The notes: generated by a model from the sequence alone, not told the origin. Shown: positions 1 to 12,361, numbered from the stretch's first letter. The stretch: DNA of 64,000 nt from Pragia fontium DSM 5563 = ATCC 49100 (GCF_900112475.1 NZ_FOLW01000001.1:248001-312000); one strand, 5' to 3'. Numbers and translations are program-made.

Positions 1-1673
<1,673 letters not shown>

Positions 1674-1718
1674 CAGATGTTCTCCCCTTAAAAACTATAT
1701 TCGTTCACATACTCACCT

Positions 1719-1746
1719 ATATGGGGATGTAAAATAACTTTTCAAC
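1719..1746 (-). promoter_or_regulatory. Sigma32 (heat-shock) promoter of dnaK
   Basis: On the minus strand GTTGAAA (1740-1746) is followed after 13 bases by CCCCATAT (1719-1726). This matches the sigma32 consensus (CTTGAAA, 13-15 bases, CCCCATnT) and lies just upstream of dnaK, a classical sigma32 target. Confidence 0.88.
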
Positions 1747-1901
1747 TGCTGTTTTAAGTTATACATCCATAGGCCTGTTTTACCGTTGTACATAAGATGG
1801 GGGCGGCAAGTCTGGCATCAAGGGGGGAAATAAAAAAAATTTTACATTAATCCTGATCTAAACCATTGTCTCGGTGCCTCACCCTCATTATCATGCGCGG
1901 T

Positions 1902-1933
1902 CACTTGTAATACCAATAGACTATTTACAAGTG
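1902..1933. promoter_or_regulatory. Inverted repeat upstream of satP, possible operator
   Basis: CACTTGTAA (1902-1910) and TTACAAGTG (1925-1933) form a perfect 9-bp inverted repeat with a 14-base spacer, about 80 bases before satP. The centre spacing is about two helical turns, as expected for a dimeric regulator. The regulator is not identified. The remainder of 1674-2009 holds the dnaK promoter and nothing else recognised. Confidence 0.4.
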
Positions 1934-2009
1934 GTCATTGTCCGTGAAGATCGTTATTGGCGGATAAAATTTACTTATTAATCAAGCATCCCATGAGTAC
2001 AGAGGATTT

Positions 2010-2582
2010 ATGCACGCGAATAAATTAGCCAACCCAGGTCCGTTAGGATTAATGGGATTTGGAATGACCACTATCTTATTAAATATACATAACGCCGGTT
2101 TCTTCCCGGTCACTACCGCTATTGTCGCTATGGGTATTTTTTACGGCGGCCTGGCTCAGGTTATTGCAGGTATCTTAGAGTTCAAAAAAGGCAATACTTT
2201 TGGCGTCACCGCCTTTACTTCATACGGTTTCTTCTGGATGACGCTCGTTGGCATCTGGTTAATTCCATCAATTGGCCACGTTGAAGCCACGGATAGCACC
2301 TTCCTGGGCATCTATTTAGCCCTCTGGGGTATCTTCACCCTGTTTATGTTCTTCGGAACCCTACGTGCCAACCGCGGACTGCAGTTTGTCTTTGCCAGCC
2401 TGACCGTGCTGTTCTTTATGCTGTCGGTTGGTAATATCACCGGCAATAAAGCACTACTGAACGTTGCCGGTTTTGAAGGCATCGTTTGTGGCGCCAGCGC
2501 TATCTACTTGGCCATGGCCGAAGTACTGAACGAACAATTTGGCCGAACCGTTCTGCCAATTGGTGCGCCTAAAGCGAAGTAA
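2010..2582 (+). CDS. satP: Acetate/succinate:proton symporter SatP (YaaH family)
   Basis: This 190-residue membrane protein has the N-terminal signature NPGPLGLMGFGMTT of the GPR1/FUN34/YaaH family and about six hydrophobic segments. SatP imports acetate and succinate with protons across the inner membrane. Length matches the E. coli protein (188 residues). The ATG at 2010 follows an AGAGGA ribosome binding site. It is divergent from dnaK, the same relationship as in E. coli except that yaaI is missing between them. A strong terminator follows directly. An inverted repeat upstream may be its operator. Confidence 0.95.
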   Translation: MHANKLANPGPLGLMGFGMTTILLNIHNAGFFPVTTAIVAMGIFYGGLAQVIAGILEFKKGNTFGVTAFTSYGFFWMTLVGIWLIPSIGHVEATDSTFLGIYLALWGIFTLFMFFGTLRANRGLQFVFASLTVLFFMLSVGNITGNKALLNVAGFEGIVCGASAIYLAMAEVLNEQFGRTVLPIGAPKAK

Positions 2583-2598
2583 TTCGCCCGCCCGAAAT

Positions 2599-2627
2599 AA
2601 AAAAGCCTGCATAATGCAGGCTTTTTT
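2599..2627 (+). terminator. Rho-independent terminator after satP
   Basis: The stem GCCTGCAT/ATGCAGGC (2605-2621) is flanked by a run of A and followed by TTTTTT, so it could act in both directions. It lies 17 bases after the satP stop. Confidence 0.92.
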
Positions 2628-2653
2628 AATTGCTACAAAGTTCTTATCTTCTG

Positions 2654-2819
2654 CACTCAATCGGAGGGAAACCTTTCCGTTTGGGTCGTAGTAGCTTTAG
2701 CTACCGAAGTGCCCATAGGAAAGGTAGGCCCGACACACGTCATAGTCGAAAACCTACCTGTCCGGTCGCACTCGATGGTTATATTTTCTCTACATTAATG
2801 ACGACCGGAATATCCACTG
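2654..2819. repeat. Dispersed structured intergenic element, copy A
   Basis: This copy shares the blocks CACTCAATCGGAGGGA, GTCGTAGnAGCTTTAGCTnCCGnAG and GCCCGACnCACG with copy B at 7419 and more distantly copy C at 61213. Visible stems are CCTTTCC/GGAAAGG (2672-2678 with 2718-2724), GTAGC-TTTA-GCTAC (2691-2704) and TCCGGTCG/CGACCGGA (2761-2768 with 2802-2809). It sits between the satP terminator and the convergent MFS transporter gene. Open frames crossing it look spurious. Function is unknown; a structured RNA or a non-autonomous element are the main options. Confidence 0.6.
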
Positions 2820-2897
2820 CACCTCATTTAAAAAAGGTTTATGAGCAGTCTATCTTTGTTATTAATACCTACTCCGAGCATTCACTTAATTCCCCAT

Positions 2898-4220
2898 CTA
2901 TACCGTCTGCTTCTGCAAATCGACAGGCTCCAATTCAGCCACATCTTCCGTTGCATCAATATCATTACGCAAATACAGACCCAAACATAAGCCAATGATC
3001 GACAGTATTAACACATAATACGCCGGAGCCATGGGAGTAAATTTCATCATATAGGTGACACAAATCGGCGTTAAACCGCCAAATATGGCGTAAGACACGT
3101 TATAAGAGAAAGAGAGCCCGGAAAATCGCACTTCAGCAGGGAAAGCTCTAACCATGACAAACGGCACCGCCCCCACCACGCCAACACTCAACCCAGCTAA
3201 ACCATAAGTCACAAACAACAAATCGACGTTAGTGGCTGAATGATAAAAAGTCCAACTGGCTATTCCCAGCAAGATGCTACCGAAAATCAACGTCTTGCTG
3301 GCACCAAATCGGTCAGCAGATACCCCAGCGATAATGCAACCGGCGCAGAGGGCAATAATCGCAATACTGTTAGCCTTCAGCGCAATCACTCGCTCAATAC
3401 CAAACTGAGTTTGCAGGTAATTTGGCGTCATCAGTATCACCACCACGATACCAGCGGACAACAACCAAGTCAGCAGCATAGAAACGCTGACTGCTTTAGT
3501 ATGATTAAATACCACTGACTTTAACGGTAATTCACTTGCCAGCGCTTTACGCGCCTGCATTTCAATAAAGATTGGCGTTTCCTTTAACCAGCGGCGTAAA
3601 TACATAGCGAATAGGCCAAAAATACCGCCCAGAAAGAAAGGTATTCTCCAGCCACCATTATGAATGGCCTCCAAACTCATCATCGAATTAATGACGGTAG
3701 CCACCAACGATCCCAACAGAATACCGATGGTTAAACCGGCGGTTAACACGCCACAGGCAAGACCAATGCGCTTTTTAGGTACGTGTTCTGCCACAAATAC
3801 CCAGGCGCCAGGAACTTCACCACCAATTGCCGCGCCCTGAAAAATACGCATCAACAGCAGTAACAATGGAGCGGCAATCCCAATAGATTCATAGGTCGGC
3901 AACATTCCCATCGCTAATGTCGGTACCGCCATAAGTAATATGCTCAATGAGAACATCCGTTTACGCCCCACCAAGTCACCAAAGTGAGCCATAATAATGC
4001 CCCCCAGCGGACGAGCCAGATAACCTGCGGCAAAAATACCGTAGGTCTGCATCAATACCAGCCACTGAGGCATCCCCGGCGGGAAGAACAACTGACCGAT
4101 AACCACGGCAAAGAACACAAAAATAATGAAATCATAAAACTCCAGCGCACCGCCTAATGCCGCCAGCGTTAACGTTTTATAGTCTTGTTTATTTAATTGG
4201 CGATTTTCTTGCTGAATCAT
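2898..4220 (-). CDS. MFS transporter, metabolite:H+ symporter (MHS) family
   Basis: This 440-residue protein has about 12 hydrophobic segments. The loop between segments 2 and 3 reads GDLVGRKRMF, the MFS motif, and the start LGGALEFYDFIIF is typical of the MHS group that includes ProP, KgtP, ShiA and YhjE. These are proton symporters for organic acids, osmolytes or amino acids. The substrate cannot be told from sequence. It is not at this place in E. coli, where satP and mog are neighbours, so it is an insertion into the conserved order. The ATG at 4220 is the only plausible start; the preceding bases are AT-rich. Confidence 0.85.
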   Translation of the reverse strand: MIQQENRQLNKQDYKTLTLAALGGALEFYDFIIFVFFAVVIGQLFFPPGMPQWLVLMQTYGIFAAGYLARPLGGIIMAHFGDLVGRKRMFSLSILLMAVPTLAMGMLPTYESIGIAAPLLLLLMRIFQGAAIGGEVPGAWVFVAEHVPKKRIGLACGVLTAGLTIGILLGSLVATVINSMMSLEAIHNGGWRIPFFLGGIFGLFAMYLRRWLKETPIFIEMQARKALASELPLKSVVFNHTKAVSVSMLLTWLLSAGIVVVILMTPNYLQTQFGIERVIALKANSIAIIALCAGCIIAGVSADRFGASKTLIFGSILLGIASWTFYHSATNVDLLFVTYGLAGLSVGVVGAVPFVMVRAFPAEVRFSGLSFSYNVSYAIFGGLTPICVTYMMKFTPMAPAYYVLILSIIGLCLGLYLRNDIDATEDVAELEPVDLQKQTV

Positions 4221-4579
4221 AAAATTCCATCAATATCTAGAGGTGGATATAAAAAATTAAATCAGTCCTTGTAAACTAATTTTTACTATATCGTAATCCA
4301 GACAATACACAAATAGATGGGGATCTTAATTTGGTAAAAAGTTGGTATTTAACTTAGCCATAACGCCATCGGCTAAATTTAAAATGAGAGGTGAACCCTG
4401 CATGAATGAAAAAGTACATGCCATGCACCCGGCATCACACCGGGTTCAGCAATGTATTATTTTGATTAAACTAACGGAGTGGCCTGTGAACCATAAACGC
4501 CATCAACCATTCAGTTACTAGTCAATAACTTACGCACATCCTGTGCGGTTCACCGCGATATCTTGCTGACAGTAGTAAA
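4221..4579. other. Non-coding gap upstream of the MFS gene
   Basis: This gap of about 360 bases is AT-rich next to the transporter gene and should hold its promoter. A small hairpin, ACCCGG/CCGGGT (4427-4445), lies in the middle; it lacks a T-run. No gene is seen. Confidence 0.5.
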
Positions 4580-5167
4580 CTAAATATCGATATGACGAAT
4601 GGCACTCTTGGGACGAAACGCAGCGACAACGTCCGAATGGGTTTCAACATACGGGCCATCCAGCAGTTGAATACAGTAAGGAACGCTGGCGAAAATACCG
4701 GCTACAACGGTTTTTCCATCCTGATCCTTTACCCCTTCCAGCGTTTCTTTAATAGATTTAGGCTGTCCCGGAAGATTAATAATCAGCGCCTGCTTGCGAA
4801 TAACACCAACCTGACGAGACAGAATGGCGGTCGGCACATAATACAGGCTGATCTGGCGCATCTGCTCACCGAAACCGGGCATAATGCGGTCGGCAATGGC
4901 TAAGGTCGCATCGGGTGTCACATCGCGCCGCGCCGGGCCAGTACCACCGGTGGTCAATACTAAATGACATCCTCGTTCGTCCACCAGTTCACACAATGCT
5001 TCCTCTATCATCGCTTGCTCATCGGGAATCAGGCGAGCCTGGGTGACAAATTCAGTTTTTAGTGCGGTTTTTAACCATGATTCCAGCGCCGGAATACCTT
5101 GGTCCTGATAAACGCCGTTAGATGCACGATCGGATACCGATACCAAACCAATGCGTAATTTATTCAT
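4580..5167 (-). CDS. mog: Molybdopterin adenylyltransferase Mog
   Basis: Mog adenylylates molybdopterin before molybdenum insertion by MoeA, in the cytoplasm. The 195-residue protein starts MNKLRIGLVSVSDRAS and carries LTTGGTGPARRDVTPDAT, the MoCF-domain substrate-binding motif, near residues 71-88; PGFGEQMRQIS and NLPGQPKSIKE are also conserved. Length equals the E. coli protein. It lies downstream of talB on the same strand, as in E. coli, with a terminator between them, so it probably has its own promoter in the 180-base gap. Confidence 0.97.
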   Translation of the reverse strand: MNKLRIGLVSVSDRASNGVYQDQGIPALESWLKTALKTEFVTQARLIPDEQAMIEEALCELVDERGCHLVLTTGGTGPARRDVTPDATLAIADRIMPGFGEQMRQISLYYVPTAILSRQVGVIRKQALIINLPGQPKSIKETLEGVKDQDGKTVVAGIFASVPYCIQLLDGPYVETHSDVVAAFRPKSAIRHIDI

Positions 5168-5290
5168 ATCTTGTCCTCGCCTAAGCGCTGTTTTTTACTT
5201 TTATATTTAATCAGATAGCTTCCCAAACTGCGTTTAGCATAGGTTCAGGTCATGGTACGGTATTATACCAACTAATCTTTAGTCGAAGAT

Positions 5291-5320
5291 AAAAAAATAC
5301 CGGCCATTAGCCGGTATTTA
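5291..5320 (-). terminator. Terminator after talB
   Basis: Minus-strand reading gives AAATACCGGC, a short loop, then GCCGGTATTT followed by more T (stem 5295-5304 with 5310-5319). It is 29 bases beyond the talB stop and separates talB from mog. Confidence 0.9.
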
Positions 5321-5348
5321 AAACACATCAGTAAACTACAGCAGCAAA

Positions 5349-6302
5349 TTACAGCAGGTCTGCAATCATTTTTTCCAGTTTTTCCTGATCGACAGCAAAC
5401 TTACGGATACCGTCAGCCAGTTTATCTACCGCCATTGGATCCTGATTGTGCTGCCAGTAGAACTGAGCTTCAGTCAACGGCGCCGGACGAGCTTTCACTT
5501 CACCGCTGTAAGACAGTTTGCGCTCAACTTCACCCGAAGCTTCAGAAAGCTCTTTCAGCAATGCCGGAGCAATAGTCAGGCGATCGCAACCGGCCAATTC
5601 AATAATCTCACCAACGTTACGGAAGCTGGCACCCATGACAACCGTTTTAAAACCGTGCTGTTTATAGTATTCGTAAATACCGGTAACAGAAACCACGCCC
5701 GGATCTTCCTGCGGAGCAAACTCTTTTTTATCGCCGTTGGCTTTATACCAGTCAAGAATACGCCCTACGAACGGGGAAATCAGATAAACACCCGCTTCAG
5801 CACAGGCACGAGCCTGAGCGAAAGAGAACAGTAACGTCAGGTTACAGTTGATGCCTTCTTTTTCCAACTCAGCAGCGGCACGAATACCCTGCCAGGTTGA
5901 AGCTAACTTGATCAGAATACGATCGTTGCTGATACCTGCATCGTTATACAGTTTGATTAAACGCTTAGCTTTAACAATGCTAGCTTGAGTATCGTATGAC
6001 AGGCGAGCATCAACCTCGGTAGAGATACGTCCTGGAATCAGTTTTAGAATTTCCAGACCAATATTCACCGCCAGCTTATCGGATGCATCCACGATTTGCT
6101 GAGCACGATCGGAACTCTGGCTTTTTGCCCAAGCTATCGCATCATCAATCAGCTTGCGGTATTCCGGTAGCTGTGCGGCGTTTAGAATCAGTGAAGGGTT
6201 AGTGGTTGCGTCCTGAGGTTGGTACAGCTTCATTGCTGCAATATCGCCGGTATCAGCCACAACGGTAGTTATTTTACGTAGAGAGGTCAGTTTATCTGTC
6301 AT
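5349..6302 (-). CDS. talB: Transaldolase TalB
   Basis: Transaldolase moves a dihydroxyacetone unit from sedoheptulose-7-phosphate to glyceraldehyde-3-phosphate in the pentose phosphate pathway. The 317-residue length matches E. coli TalB. The Schiff-base lysine is K132 in [16 protein letters not shown], and [10 protein letters not shown] near residue 31 is the family start motif. It begins [20 protein letters not shown]. The gene is monocistronic between its terminator and the divergent yaaA. Synteny with E. coli is kept. Confidence 0.97.
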   Translation of the reverse strand: MTDKLTSLRKITTVVADTGDIAAMKLYQPQDATTNPSLILNAAQLPEYRKLIDDAIAWAKSQSSDRAQQIVDASDKLAVNIGLEILKLIPGRISTEVDARLSYDTQASIVKAKRLIKLYNDAGISNDRILIKLASTWQGIRAAAELEKEGINCNLTLLFSFAQARACAEAGVYLISPFVGRILDWYKANGDKKEFAPQEDPGVVSVTGIYEYYKQHGFKTVVMGASFRNVGEIIELAGCDRLTIAPALLKELSEASGEVERKLSYSGEVKARPAPLTEAQFYWQHNQDPMAVDKLADGIRKFAVDQEKLEKMIADLL

Positions 6303-6570
6303 GGATAGGTCTCATTGTTAAGCGAGTTGGCATCATTATATTAAAGGGCTCAACTGATGATAACATGACTTAACAAGGGCGCAACGGTGTAACGTGGATT
6401 CAGAGTAAAAGCCGTGGTTTTTTATCACACCATTCATCAGTTATATATTGATAAATAAAAGAAAAAAACAGCAAACAATCCCTTGTGCTCTACCCCTATT
6501 AAATCCATCGCTTTTTCCTCTGTCACTTTCTGCTAAAGTAGCAAAAACATATTTATCACAGGATCTGATT

Positions 6571-7347
6571 ATGCTGATTACTATCTCTCCGGCAAAAACT
6601 TTAGATTACACCAGCCCGTTGATCACCGAGCGCTACACCCAACCGGAGCTGCTGGATCAGTCAAAAATTTTAATAAAAACCTGCCGTAAATTAACGCCAG
6701 CTCAAATCGCTAGCCTGATGAGCATCAGTGATAAATTATCCGGTTTGAATGCAGCCCGCTTTGCCGAATGGCAGCCGGATTTCACCCCGGAAAATGCTCG
6801 CCAGGCCATTCTGGCCTTTAAAGGTGATGTTTATACCGGCCTGCATGTTGAAGATTTCAATGAGCAAGACTTTGATTTTGCTCAACAGCATCTGCGTATG
6901 CTATCAGGCTTATACGGCGTGTTACGCCCGCTCGATCTGATGCAGGCTTACCGCCTTGAAATGGGGACCAGACTGGAAAACGCCCGTGGAAAAGATCTGT
7001 ATCAGTTTTGGGGGAAACGCATCACCGATAAGCTGAATCAAGCGTTGAAAGATCAGGGCGATGATATTTTGGTTAATCTGGCTTCCGATGAATATTTTAA
7101 ATCGGTGCAGACTAAAAATTTAAACGCAACCATCATTAAACCGGTATTTTTAGATGAGAAAAACGGTAAGTATAAAATTATCAGTTTCTACGCCAAAAAA
7201 GCCCGAGGTTTAATGAGCCGCTTTATTATCAAAAACAGATTAACTCGCGCTGAACAGCTGGTTGATTTTGATTTGGAAGGTTATCAGTTCGAACAGTCCG
7301 CCTCTCAGGGCAATGAACTGGTATTTAAACGCGCCGAACAAGCCTAG
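6571..7347 (+). CDS. yaaA: Peroxide-stress protein YaaA (DUF328)
   Basis: YaaA is reported to limit free iron and oxidative DNA damage during peroxide stress. The 258-residue protein begins [17 protein letters not shown], exactly the family N-terminus, which fixes the start at 6571 behind CACAGGATCT; the open frame extends 41 codons upstream without family similarity. Highly conserved blocks are [41 protein letters not shown] and [13 protein letters not shown]. It lies between divergent talB and convergent thrC, as in E. coli. Confidence 0.96.
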   Translation: MLITISPAKTLDYTSPLITERYTQPELLDQSKILIKTCRKLTPAQIASLMSISDKLSGLNAARFAEWQPDFTPENARQAILAFKGDVYTGLHVEDFNEQDFDFAQQHLRMLSGLYGVLRPLDLMQAYRLEMGTRLENARGKDLYQFWGKRITDKLNQALKDQGDDILVNLASDEYFKSVQTKNLNATIIKPVFLDEKNGKYKIISFYAKKARGLMSRFIIKNRLTRAEQLVDFDLEGYQFEQSASQGNELVFKRAEQA

Positions 7348-7365
7348 TGATGGATTCTTTGCTCG

Positions 7366-7394
7366 AAAAAAATGGCTCCCGTGGGAGCCATTTT
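7366..7394. terminator. Bidirectional terminator after yaaA
   Basis: AATGGCTCC (7371-7379) pairs with GGAGCCATT (7384-7392) around a CGTG loop; a run of A precedes it and TTTT follows, so it may serve both yaaA and the thr operon. Confidence 0.88.
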
Positions 7395-7418
7395 AGATTG
7401 GATGATAAAATTCTCATA

Positions 7419-7584
7419 CACTCAATCGGAGGGAGAGACGGGCATGGAGGTCGTAGCAGCTTTAGCTGCCGGAGCGCCCGTAGTCCGGCTAAGCCCGACG
7501 CACGTTGAACTCCAAAACATCCCCTCTCGTCCGTAAGACGAAGTGAATATTTCAACGTTCTTTTTACGGACGAAATATTCACTG
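7419..7584. repeat. Dispersed structured intergenic element, copy B
   Basis: This copy is related to copies A and C. The stems are ACGGGC/GCCCGT (7438-7443 with 7476-7481), enclosing GCAGC-TTTA-GCTGC (7456-7469), and TCGTCCGTAA/TTACGGACGA (7527-7536 with 7564-7573). The stem bases differ from those of A and C but pairing is kept. It lies in the gap between the yaaA terminator and thrC. A 112-residue minus-strand open frame over it looks like chance. Confidence 0.62.
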
Positions 7585-7663
7585 AGATCAAATTAAACGA
7601 TCTTGTCAACAATCCCATATGGCCCTTTCTCGAGCCATATGATATGTCCTCTCCCCTAATCAA

Positions 7664-8953
7664 CTACTTAGGTAATGCCATCAGGAATGCACGTAACGGG
7701 GCAAATCCATCAGGTAAATTGTGGGATAACAGCGGCAGATCCGCACGCTCAGCTAACGCTTGAGGCAATGCCAAGGTTGTGCCTAAGATTTCTTCCACGC
7801 TCTCTTTAAACTTCGCTGGATGCGCAGTACCAAGGAACAGACCATATTCCCCTTCTTGCAATTCATCACGCAACAGACGATAAGCAATGGCACCGTGTGG
7901 TTCTGAGGTATAGCCTAACTTAGCCATTTCACGCATGGTTTCACGGGTGGTTTCATCACTAACGGCACCATGGCCAAGCGACTTCAGTGACCACTCTTTA
8001 CGACGATACAGTTCTTCAATGCGCGGCCAGTTATTTGGCTGACTCACGTCCATCGCATTAGATAAGGTTGCCACGGTTTTATTCGGCAGCCATTTCCCCT
8101 CATCCAAATAGCGCGGTACGGTATCATTCGCATTGGTCGCGGCGATAAAGCGTTTAATCGGTAAGCCCATGGATTTAGCCAGTAAACCAGCGGTTAAATC
8201 CCCGAAGTTACCGCTTGGAACTGAAATCACCAGTTGCTCACGCTGTGCTGGCGTTAGTTGCGCCACCGCCTCAAAGTAATAACAGATTTGCGCCAACAAC
8301 CGACTGATATTGATTGAGTTGGCGGAGTTAAGACCCAACGCTACCTTCAGCTCTTCATCATCAAATGCCTGCTTAACCAGCGCCTGACAGGCATCAAAAT
8401 CCCCATCAATCGCAACGGTATGAATATTACCGCCCAGCGTACAAAACAGTTTTTCCTGTAATGGACTGATTTTACCGTTCGGATAAAGAATAACGACTCG
8501 TACATTCTTCAGGCCATAGAATGCGTGGGCAACCGCCGCACCAGTATCGCCGGAAGTAGCGGTTAGAATGGTCACCGGCGTATCGCCAGCCACTTGCGTC
8601 AACATCTGCGCCATAATGCGCCCGCCGAAGTCTTTAAATGCCAACGTTGGGCCATGGAATAGCTCTAACGTGCCGATATCTTTTTCTACCGGCACCACGG
8701 GTGCCGGGAACTGAAATGCATTCGCAACGCGCTTAGCAACATCAGCAGCAGCAATCTCTTCACCAATATAAGCCGACAGAATACGAGCACTGCGGCTGAC
8801 AAAATCCATAGCCAGCAGTTCATCAATTTCCGAGCTATCAAACGCCGGCAGATCCGCTGGGAAGAATAGCCCCTGCTGTTTACCTAATCCCTGACGTACC
8901 GCTTGGGCAAAATTAACCTGTTCATTATGATCTTTTAAGTTATACAGTTTCAT
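7664..8953 (-). CDS. thrC: Threonine synthase ThrC
   Basis: ThrC converts O-phosphohomoserine to threonine with pyridoxal phosphate, the last step of threonine synthesis. The PLP lysine is in FHGPTLAFKDFGGR; TATSGDTGAAVAHAFYG and SVPSGNFGDLTAGLLAKS are further cofactor-binding blocks. I choose the start at 8953 because the family begins MKLYNLKDHNEQ; an ATG at 8971 overlapping the thrB stop would add six residues and cannot be excluded. It is the last gene of thrABC, so it shares the thrL attenuator. Confidence 0.96.
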   Translation of the reverse strand: MKLYNLKDHNEQVNFAQAVRQGLGKQQGLFFPADLPAFDSSEIDELLAMDFVSRSARILSAYIGEEIAAADVAKRVANAFQFPAPVVPVEKDIGTLELFHGPTLAFKDFGGRIMAQMLTQVAGDTPVTILTATSGDTGAAVAHAFYGLKNVRVVILYPNGKISPLQEKLFCTLGGNIHTVAIDGDFDACQALVKQAFDDEELKVALGLNSANSINISRLLAQICYYFEAVAQLTPAQREQLVISVPSGNFGDLTAGLLAKSMGLPIKRFIAATNANDTVPRYLDEGKWLPNKTVATLSNAMDVSQPNNWPRIEELYRRKEWSLKSLGHGAVSDETTRETMREMAKLGYTSEPHGAIAYRLLRDELQEGEYGLFLGTAHPAKFKESVEEILGTTLALPQALAERADLPLLSHNLPDGFAPLRAFLMALPK

Positions 8954-8970
8954 TGTGTCGCTATTTTCCA

Positions 8971-9900
8971 TTAATCCAATTTACGGGCACCGGCGGTATC
9001 CAGACGGCAAACGTGAACAAAGCCTTCATCATTTTGTACATAGTGTTTGGATAGCCAGTCAGCCAGACGGTGAGCGGTTTCCAAACAATCGCTGACGGCA
9101 AACAGCGTTGGGCCAGAACCAGAAATTCCACAGGCCAGTGCACCGATATCCTGAGCGGCTTTACGAGCTTCAGCAAAACCGGGTAATAAACGGGTACGAT
9201 AGGGTTCAGCAATCACGTCCTGCATCAGCTTAGCGGCCAGTTCAGGCTGCTGCGTATGGCAGGCGTGAATAAAGCCAGCCAGATAACGACCGTGGCGAAC
9301 ACAATCCTGACGCAAATACTGTGCTGGTAGAATCGCCCGCGCTTCCGCGGTCGAGACTTTAATGCCCGGATAAGCCATCACCCAGTACCAGTCGTCAAAA
9401 CCTGGCACTGACTGACTAATAATACCATTCTCTTCCAACATCAGTTGCATGCCACCCAAATAGCAGGGAGCAACATTATCATAATGGACGCTACCGGAAA
9501 TTCGACCTTCCAGTTCTCCCATCATGGCAAGCAATTCTGTTTCATTAAATGGATTGTCACAATATTCATTCAACGCCATTAAACCGGCAACCACAGAACA
9601 AGCGCTGGATCCGAGTCCGGATCCAATCGGCATATTCTTTTCCAACACCATTGCAACGGGCAATTCACGCCCCAGACGCTGACAAAACAGCTCCCAGCAT
9701 TGATAAACAATATTTTCTTTAGGCTCAGTCGGTAATTTACTGACAAAACGCCCTTTATTGCTCAGGCTAAACCGATCGGCAGACTGAATACTGACGCAGT
9801 CCCCTAGCAGGGTGCCATCCACCGGCGATACCGCCGCGCCCAGCACATCAAAACCCACGCTGACGTTACCAATTGAGGCAGGCGCATATATTCTTATCAT
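8971..9900 (-). CDS. thrB: Homoserine kinase ThrB
   Basis: ThrB phosphorylates homoserine. This GHMP-family kinase has the ATP-binding motif [19 protein letters not shown] and the C-terminal [11 protein letters not shown]. The start is set at 9900 ([21 protein letters not shown]), matching the family; it is one base after the thrA stop, and GGGAG inside the end of thrA is its ribosome binding site. An upstream start inside thrA is rejected. The about 310-residue length is normal. It is translationally coupled to thrA. Confidence 0.96.
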   Translation of the reverse strand: MIRIYAPASIGNVSVGFDVLGAAVSPVDGTLLGDCVSIQSADRFSLSNKGRFVSKLPTEPKENIVYQCWELFCQRLGRELPVAMVLEKNMPIGSGLGSSACSVVAGLMALNEYCDNPFNETELLAMMGELEGRISGSVHYDNVAPCYLGGMQLMLEENGIISQSVPGFDDWYWVMAYPGIKVSTAEARAILPAQYLRQDCVRHGRYLAGFIHACHTQQPELAAKLMQDVIAEPYRTRLLPGFAEARKAAQDIGALACGISGSGPTLFAVSDCLETAHRLADWLSKHYVQNDEGFVHVCRLDTAGARKLD

Positions 9901-9901
9901 T

Positions 9902-12361
9902 TTAAACTCCCAGCTTTCCTGACAGCGTACGTAACATATCGGCAAACACGCCAGCAGCAGTCACATCATTCCCTGCACCGTAACCGCGTAAGACTAACGG
10001 CAACGGCTGATAATAACGGGTATAAAACGCCAGCGCATTTTCCCCATTTTTTACTTTAAACAGCGGATCGTTACCATCCACCGCTTCAATTTTCACTCGG
10101 CATTGGCCATCTTCAATCAAACCAACGTAACGTAACACGTTACCCTGCTTAGCCGCCAGTTCAACCCGATGAGCAAACTCACTATCCAGTTGAGGCAAGC
10201 GCTGCATAAAGGTATCAACATCACCACTGGCATCAAACGAAGCAGGCAGGACGGACTCCACATTAATCTGGTCGAGCTCTAACGCATAACCCGCTTCACG
10301 CGCCAGAATTAACAGCTTACGAGCAACGTCCATACCGGATAAATCATCGCGAGGATCCGGCTCGGTATAGCCCTTCTCTTTCGCCAGTTTAGTCGCTTCA
10401 GATAAGCTTAAACCTTCATCCAGCATACCGAAAATAAACGATAATGAGCCGGAAAGAATACCGGAAAAACGCATTAATTCATCACCGGCATTCAATAAAT
10501 TTTGCAAATTTTCGATAACCGGTAATCCAGCACCAACGTTAGTATCATAAAGAAACTTACGGTTACCCACGCTGGCAGCCTGACGTAGCTGATGATAATA
10601 GTTCATCGAACCGGTATTGGCTTTCTTGTTAGGCGTGATGACATGGAAACCATCGGCCAGAAAATCAGCATATTGTGATGCCACTTCCTGGCTGGAAGTA
10701 CAATCCACAATAACCGGATTCAACAGATGATACTCTTTCACCAAACGAATCAAACGGCCCAGATTAAACGGCTCTTCTGCCGCGGCTAACGCTTCACGCC
10801 AGTTGGTTAAATCGATACCCAAAGTGTTGGTCACCATACCGCGAGAGTTAGCAATCCCACATACTCGCAGTTCAATATTTTTATGCTTTAACCACGGCTG
10901 CTGACGATAGATCTGATCCAACAACGCCCCACCGACACCACCAACGCCAATTAAGAATACGTCCAGCACCTGACTGGTACCAAAAAGTACCTGATGGCTG
11001 GCACGCACCGCCGTTGTTGCAGAATCATTGTTAACTACCGCAGAAATAGAGCGCTCTGACGAACCTTGAGCAATGGCGACAATATTAATGTTTGCCCGGG
11101 CTAGTGCACTAAAGAAACGCGCAGACATGCCGCGTAACGTACGCATGTTGTCACCAATCACCGAAATGATCGCCAGCTTCTCAACCACATCAAGTGGATC
11201 TAACAAACCATCTTTCAGTTCCAGATAGAATTCATCTTCCAGCGCTTTTCTGGCGCGGGACAATTCACTTTGTGGCACACAGAAACTGATGCTGTATTCT
11301 GAAGACGATTGGGTAATCAATACCACAGAAATCCCCGCCCGAGACATCACCGAGAACACCCGAGCCGCCATCCCCACCATCCCTTTCATGCCTGGGCCCG
11401 ATACATTGATCATCGCCATATTATTCAGGTTGGTGATGCCTTTCACCGGATAACGATCGTCACCACTTTCACGGCTAATCAAGGTTCCGGGGGCTTGTGG
11501 GTTAGAGGTGTTTTTAATCAGGCAAGGAATCTGGAACTGGGCGATAGGAGCGATGGTGCGAGGATGGAGAACTTTAGCGCCAAAATAGGACAGCTCCATG
11601 GCCTCTTGATAAGACATCGACTTTAATAGCTTCGCGTCAGGCACCGAGCGCGGGTCACAAGTATAGACGCCATCAACATCCGTCCAGATTTCACAACTAT
11701 CAGCACGTAAACAGGCGGCTAACACCGCTGCGGAGTAATCCGAGCCGTTACGCCCTAACACCACCAATTCACCTTTTTCGTTACCGGCAGTAAAGCCCGC
11801 CATCAGGATCACGTGATCTTTAGGAATACCCATTTCCACCAGTCGGCGAGTGGATTCAGTAATATCGACAGTCGATTCAAGGTAATGACCGTGAGCCAAC
11901 AGCATAGCGACCGGATTAATCACGGTCACACCGTATCCTCTGGCCTGGAATACTGACTCCATAATCGCGATAGAGAGCTTTTCACCGCGACTGATAATCG
12001 ACGCATTCACACTGTCAGGGCATTGGCCTAACAGCGAAATACCGTGGAGAACATGCTTAAGCTGGGCAAACTCCTGCTCAACTACACTTTTTAACCGGCT
12101 ATATTCAAACCCTGGTTGGTCTTCTGCCAATCCCTTTAGCAGTTGGGCAAAAATCTGTTCTGCATCCATGATATTGGTCACCACGTCCTGACCCGCAACG
12201 GTTTTCTCAATCATGGCAACCAAATGGTTAGTAATTTTTGCCGGCGCAGACAGTATCGTAGCGACCTGACTCTGACGTGCATTATTTTCGATGATATCTG
12301 CTACGCGTAAAAAGCGTTCAGAATTCGCTACTGATGTACCGCCAAATTTCAGAACTCGCAT
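9902..12361 (-). CDS. thrA: Bifunctional aspartokinase I / homoserine dehydrogenase I ThrA
   Basis: ThrA carries out the first and third steps from aspartate to threonine. The 819-residue fusion has the aspartokinase start [17 protein letters not shown], the kinase block [16 protein letters not shown] near residue 205, two ACT domains around residues 315-450 that bind threonine, and a homoserine dehydrogenase half beginning near [15 protein letters not shown] (Rossmann motif), with [18 protein letters not shown] later. Length matches E. coli ThrA (820). It is first in thrABC behind the thrL attenuator, with a GGAGAGG-type ribosome binding site. Confidence 0.98.
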   Translation of the reverse strand: MRVLKFGGTSVANSERFLRVADIIENNARQSQVATILSAPAKITNHLVAMIEKTVAGQDVVTNIMDAEQIFAQLLKGLAEDQPGFEYSRLKSVVEQEFAQLKHVLHGISLLGQCPDSVNASIISRGEKLSIAIMESVFQARGYGVTVINPVAMLLAHGHYLESTVDITESTRRLVEMGIPKDHVILMAGFTAGNEKGELVVLGRNGSDYSAAVLAACLRADSCEIWTDVDGVYTCDPRSVPDAKLLKSMSYQEAMELSYFGAKVLHPRTIAPIAQFQIPCLIKNTSNPQAPGTLISRESGDDRYPVKGITNLNNMAMINVSGPGMKGMVGMAARVFSVMSRAGISVVLITQSSSEYSISFCVPQSELSRARKALEDEFYLELKDGLLDPLDVVEKLAIISVIGDNMRTLRGMSARFFSALARANINIVAIAQGSSERSISAVVNNDSATTAVRASHQVLFGTSQVLDVFLIGVGGVGGALLDQIYRQQPWLKHKNIELRVCGIANSRGMVTNTLGIDLTNWREALAAAEEPFNLGRLIRLVKEYHLLNPVIVDCTSSQEVASQYADFLADGFHVITPNKKANTGSMNYYHQLRQAASVGNRKFLYDTNVGAGLPVIENLQNLLNAGDELMRFSGILSGSLSFIFGMLDEGLSLSEATKLAKEKGYTEPDPRDDLSGMDVARKLLILAREAGYALELDQINVESVLPASFDASGDVDTFMQRLPQLDSEFAHRVELAAKQGNVLRYVGLIEDGQCRVKIEAVDGNDPLFKVKNGENALAFYTRYYQPLPLVLRGYGAGNDVTAAGVFADMLRTLSGKLGV

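Noticed and set aside
2454-2998. Open frames on both strands across the satP end, terminator and element A
   Set aside because: They overlap a terminator, a repeat element and the MFS gene end; no ribosome binding site or family features.
8961-9212. 83-residue minus-strand open frame inside thrB
   Set aside because: It is an alternative frame of thrB, which is fully supported.
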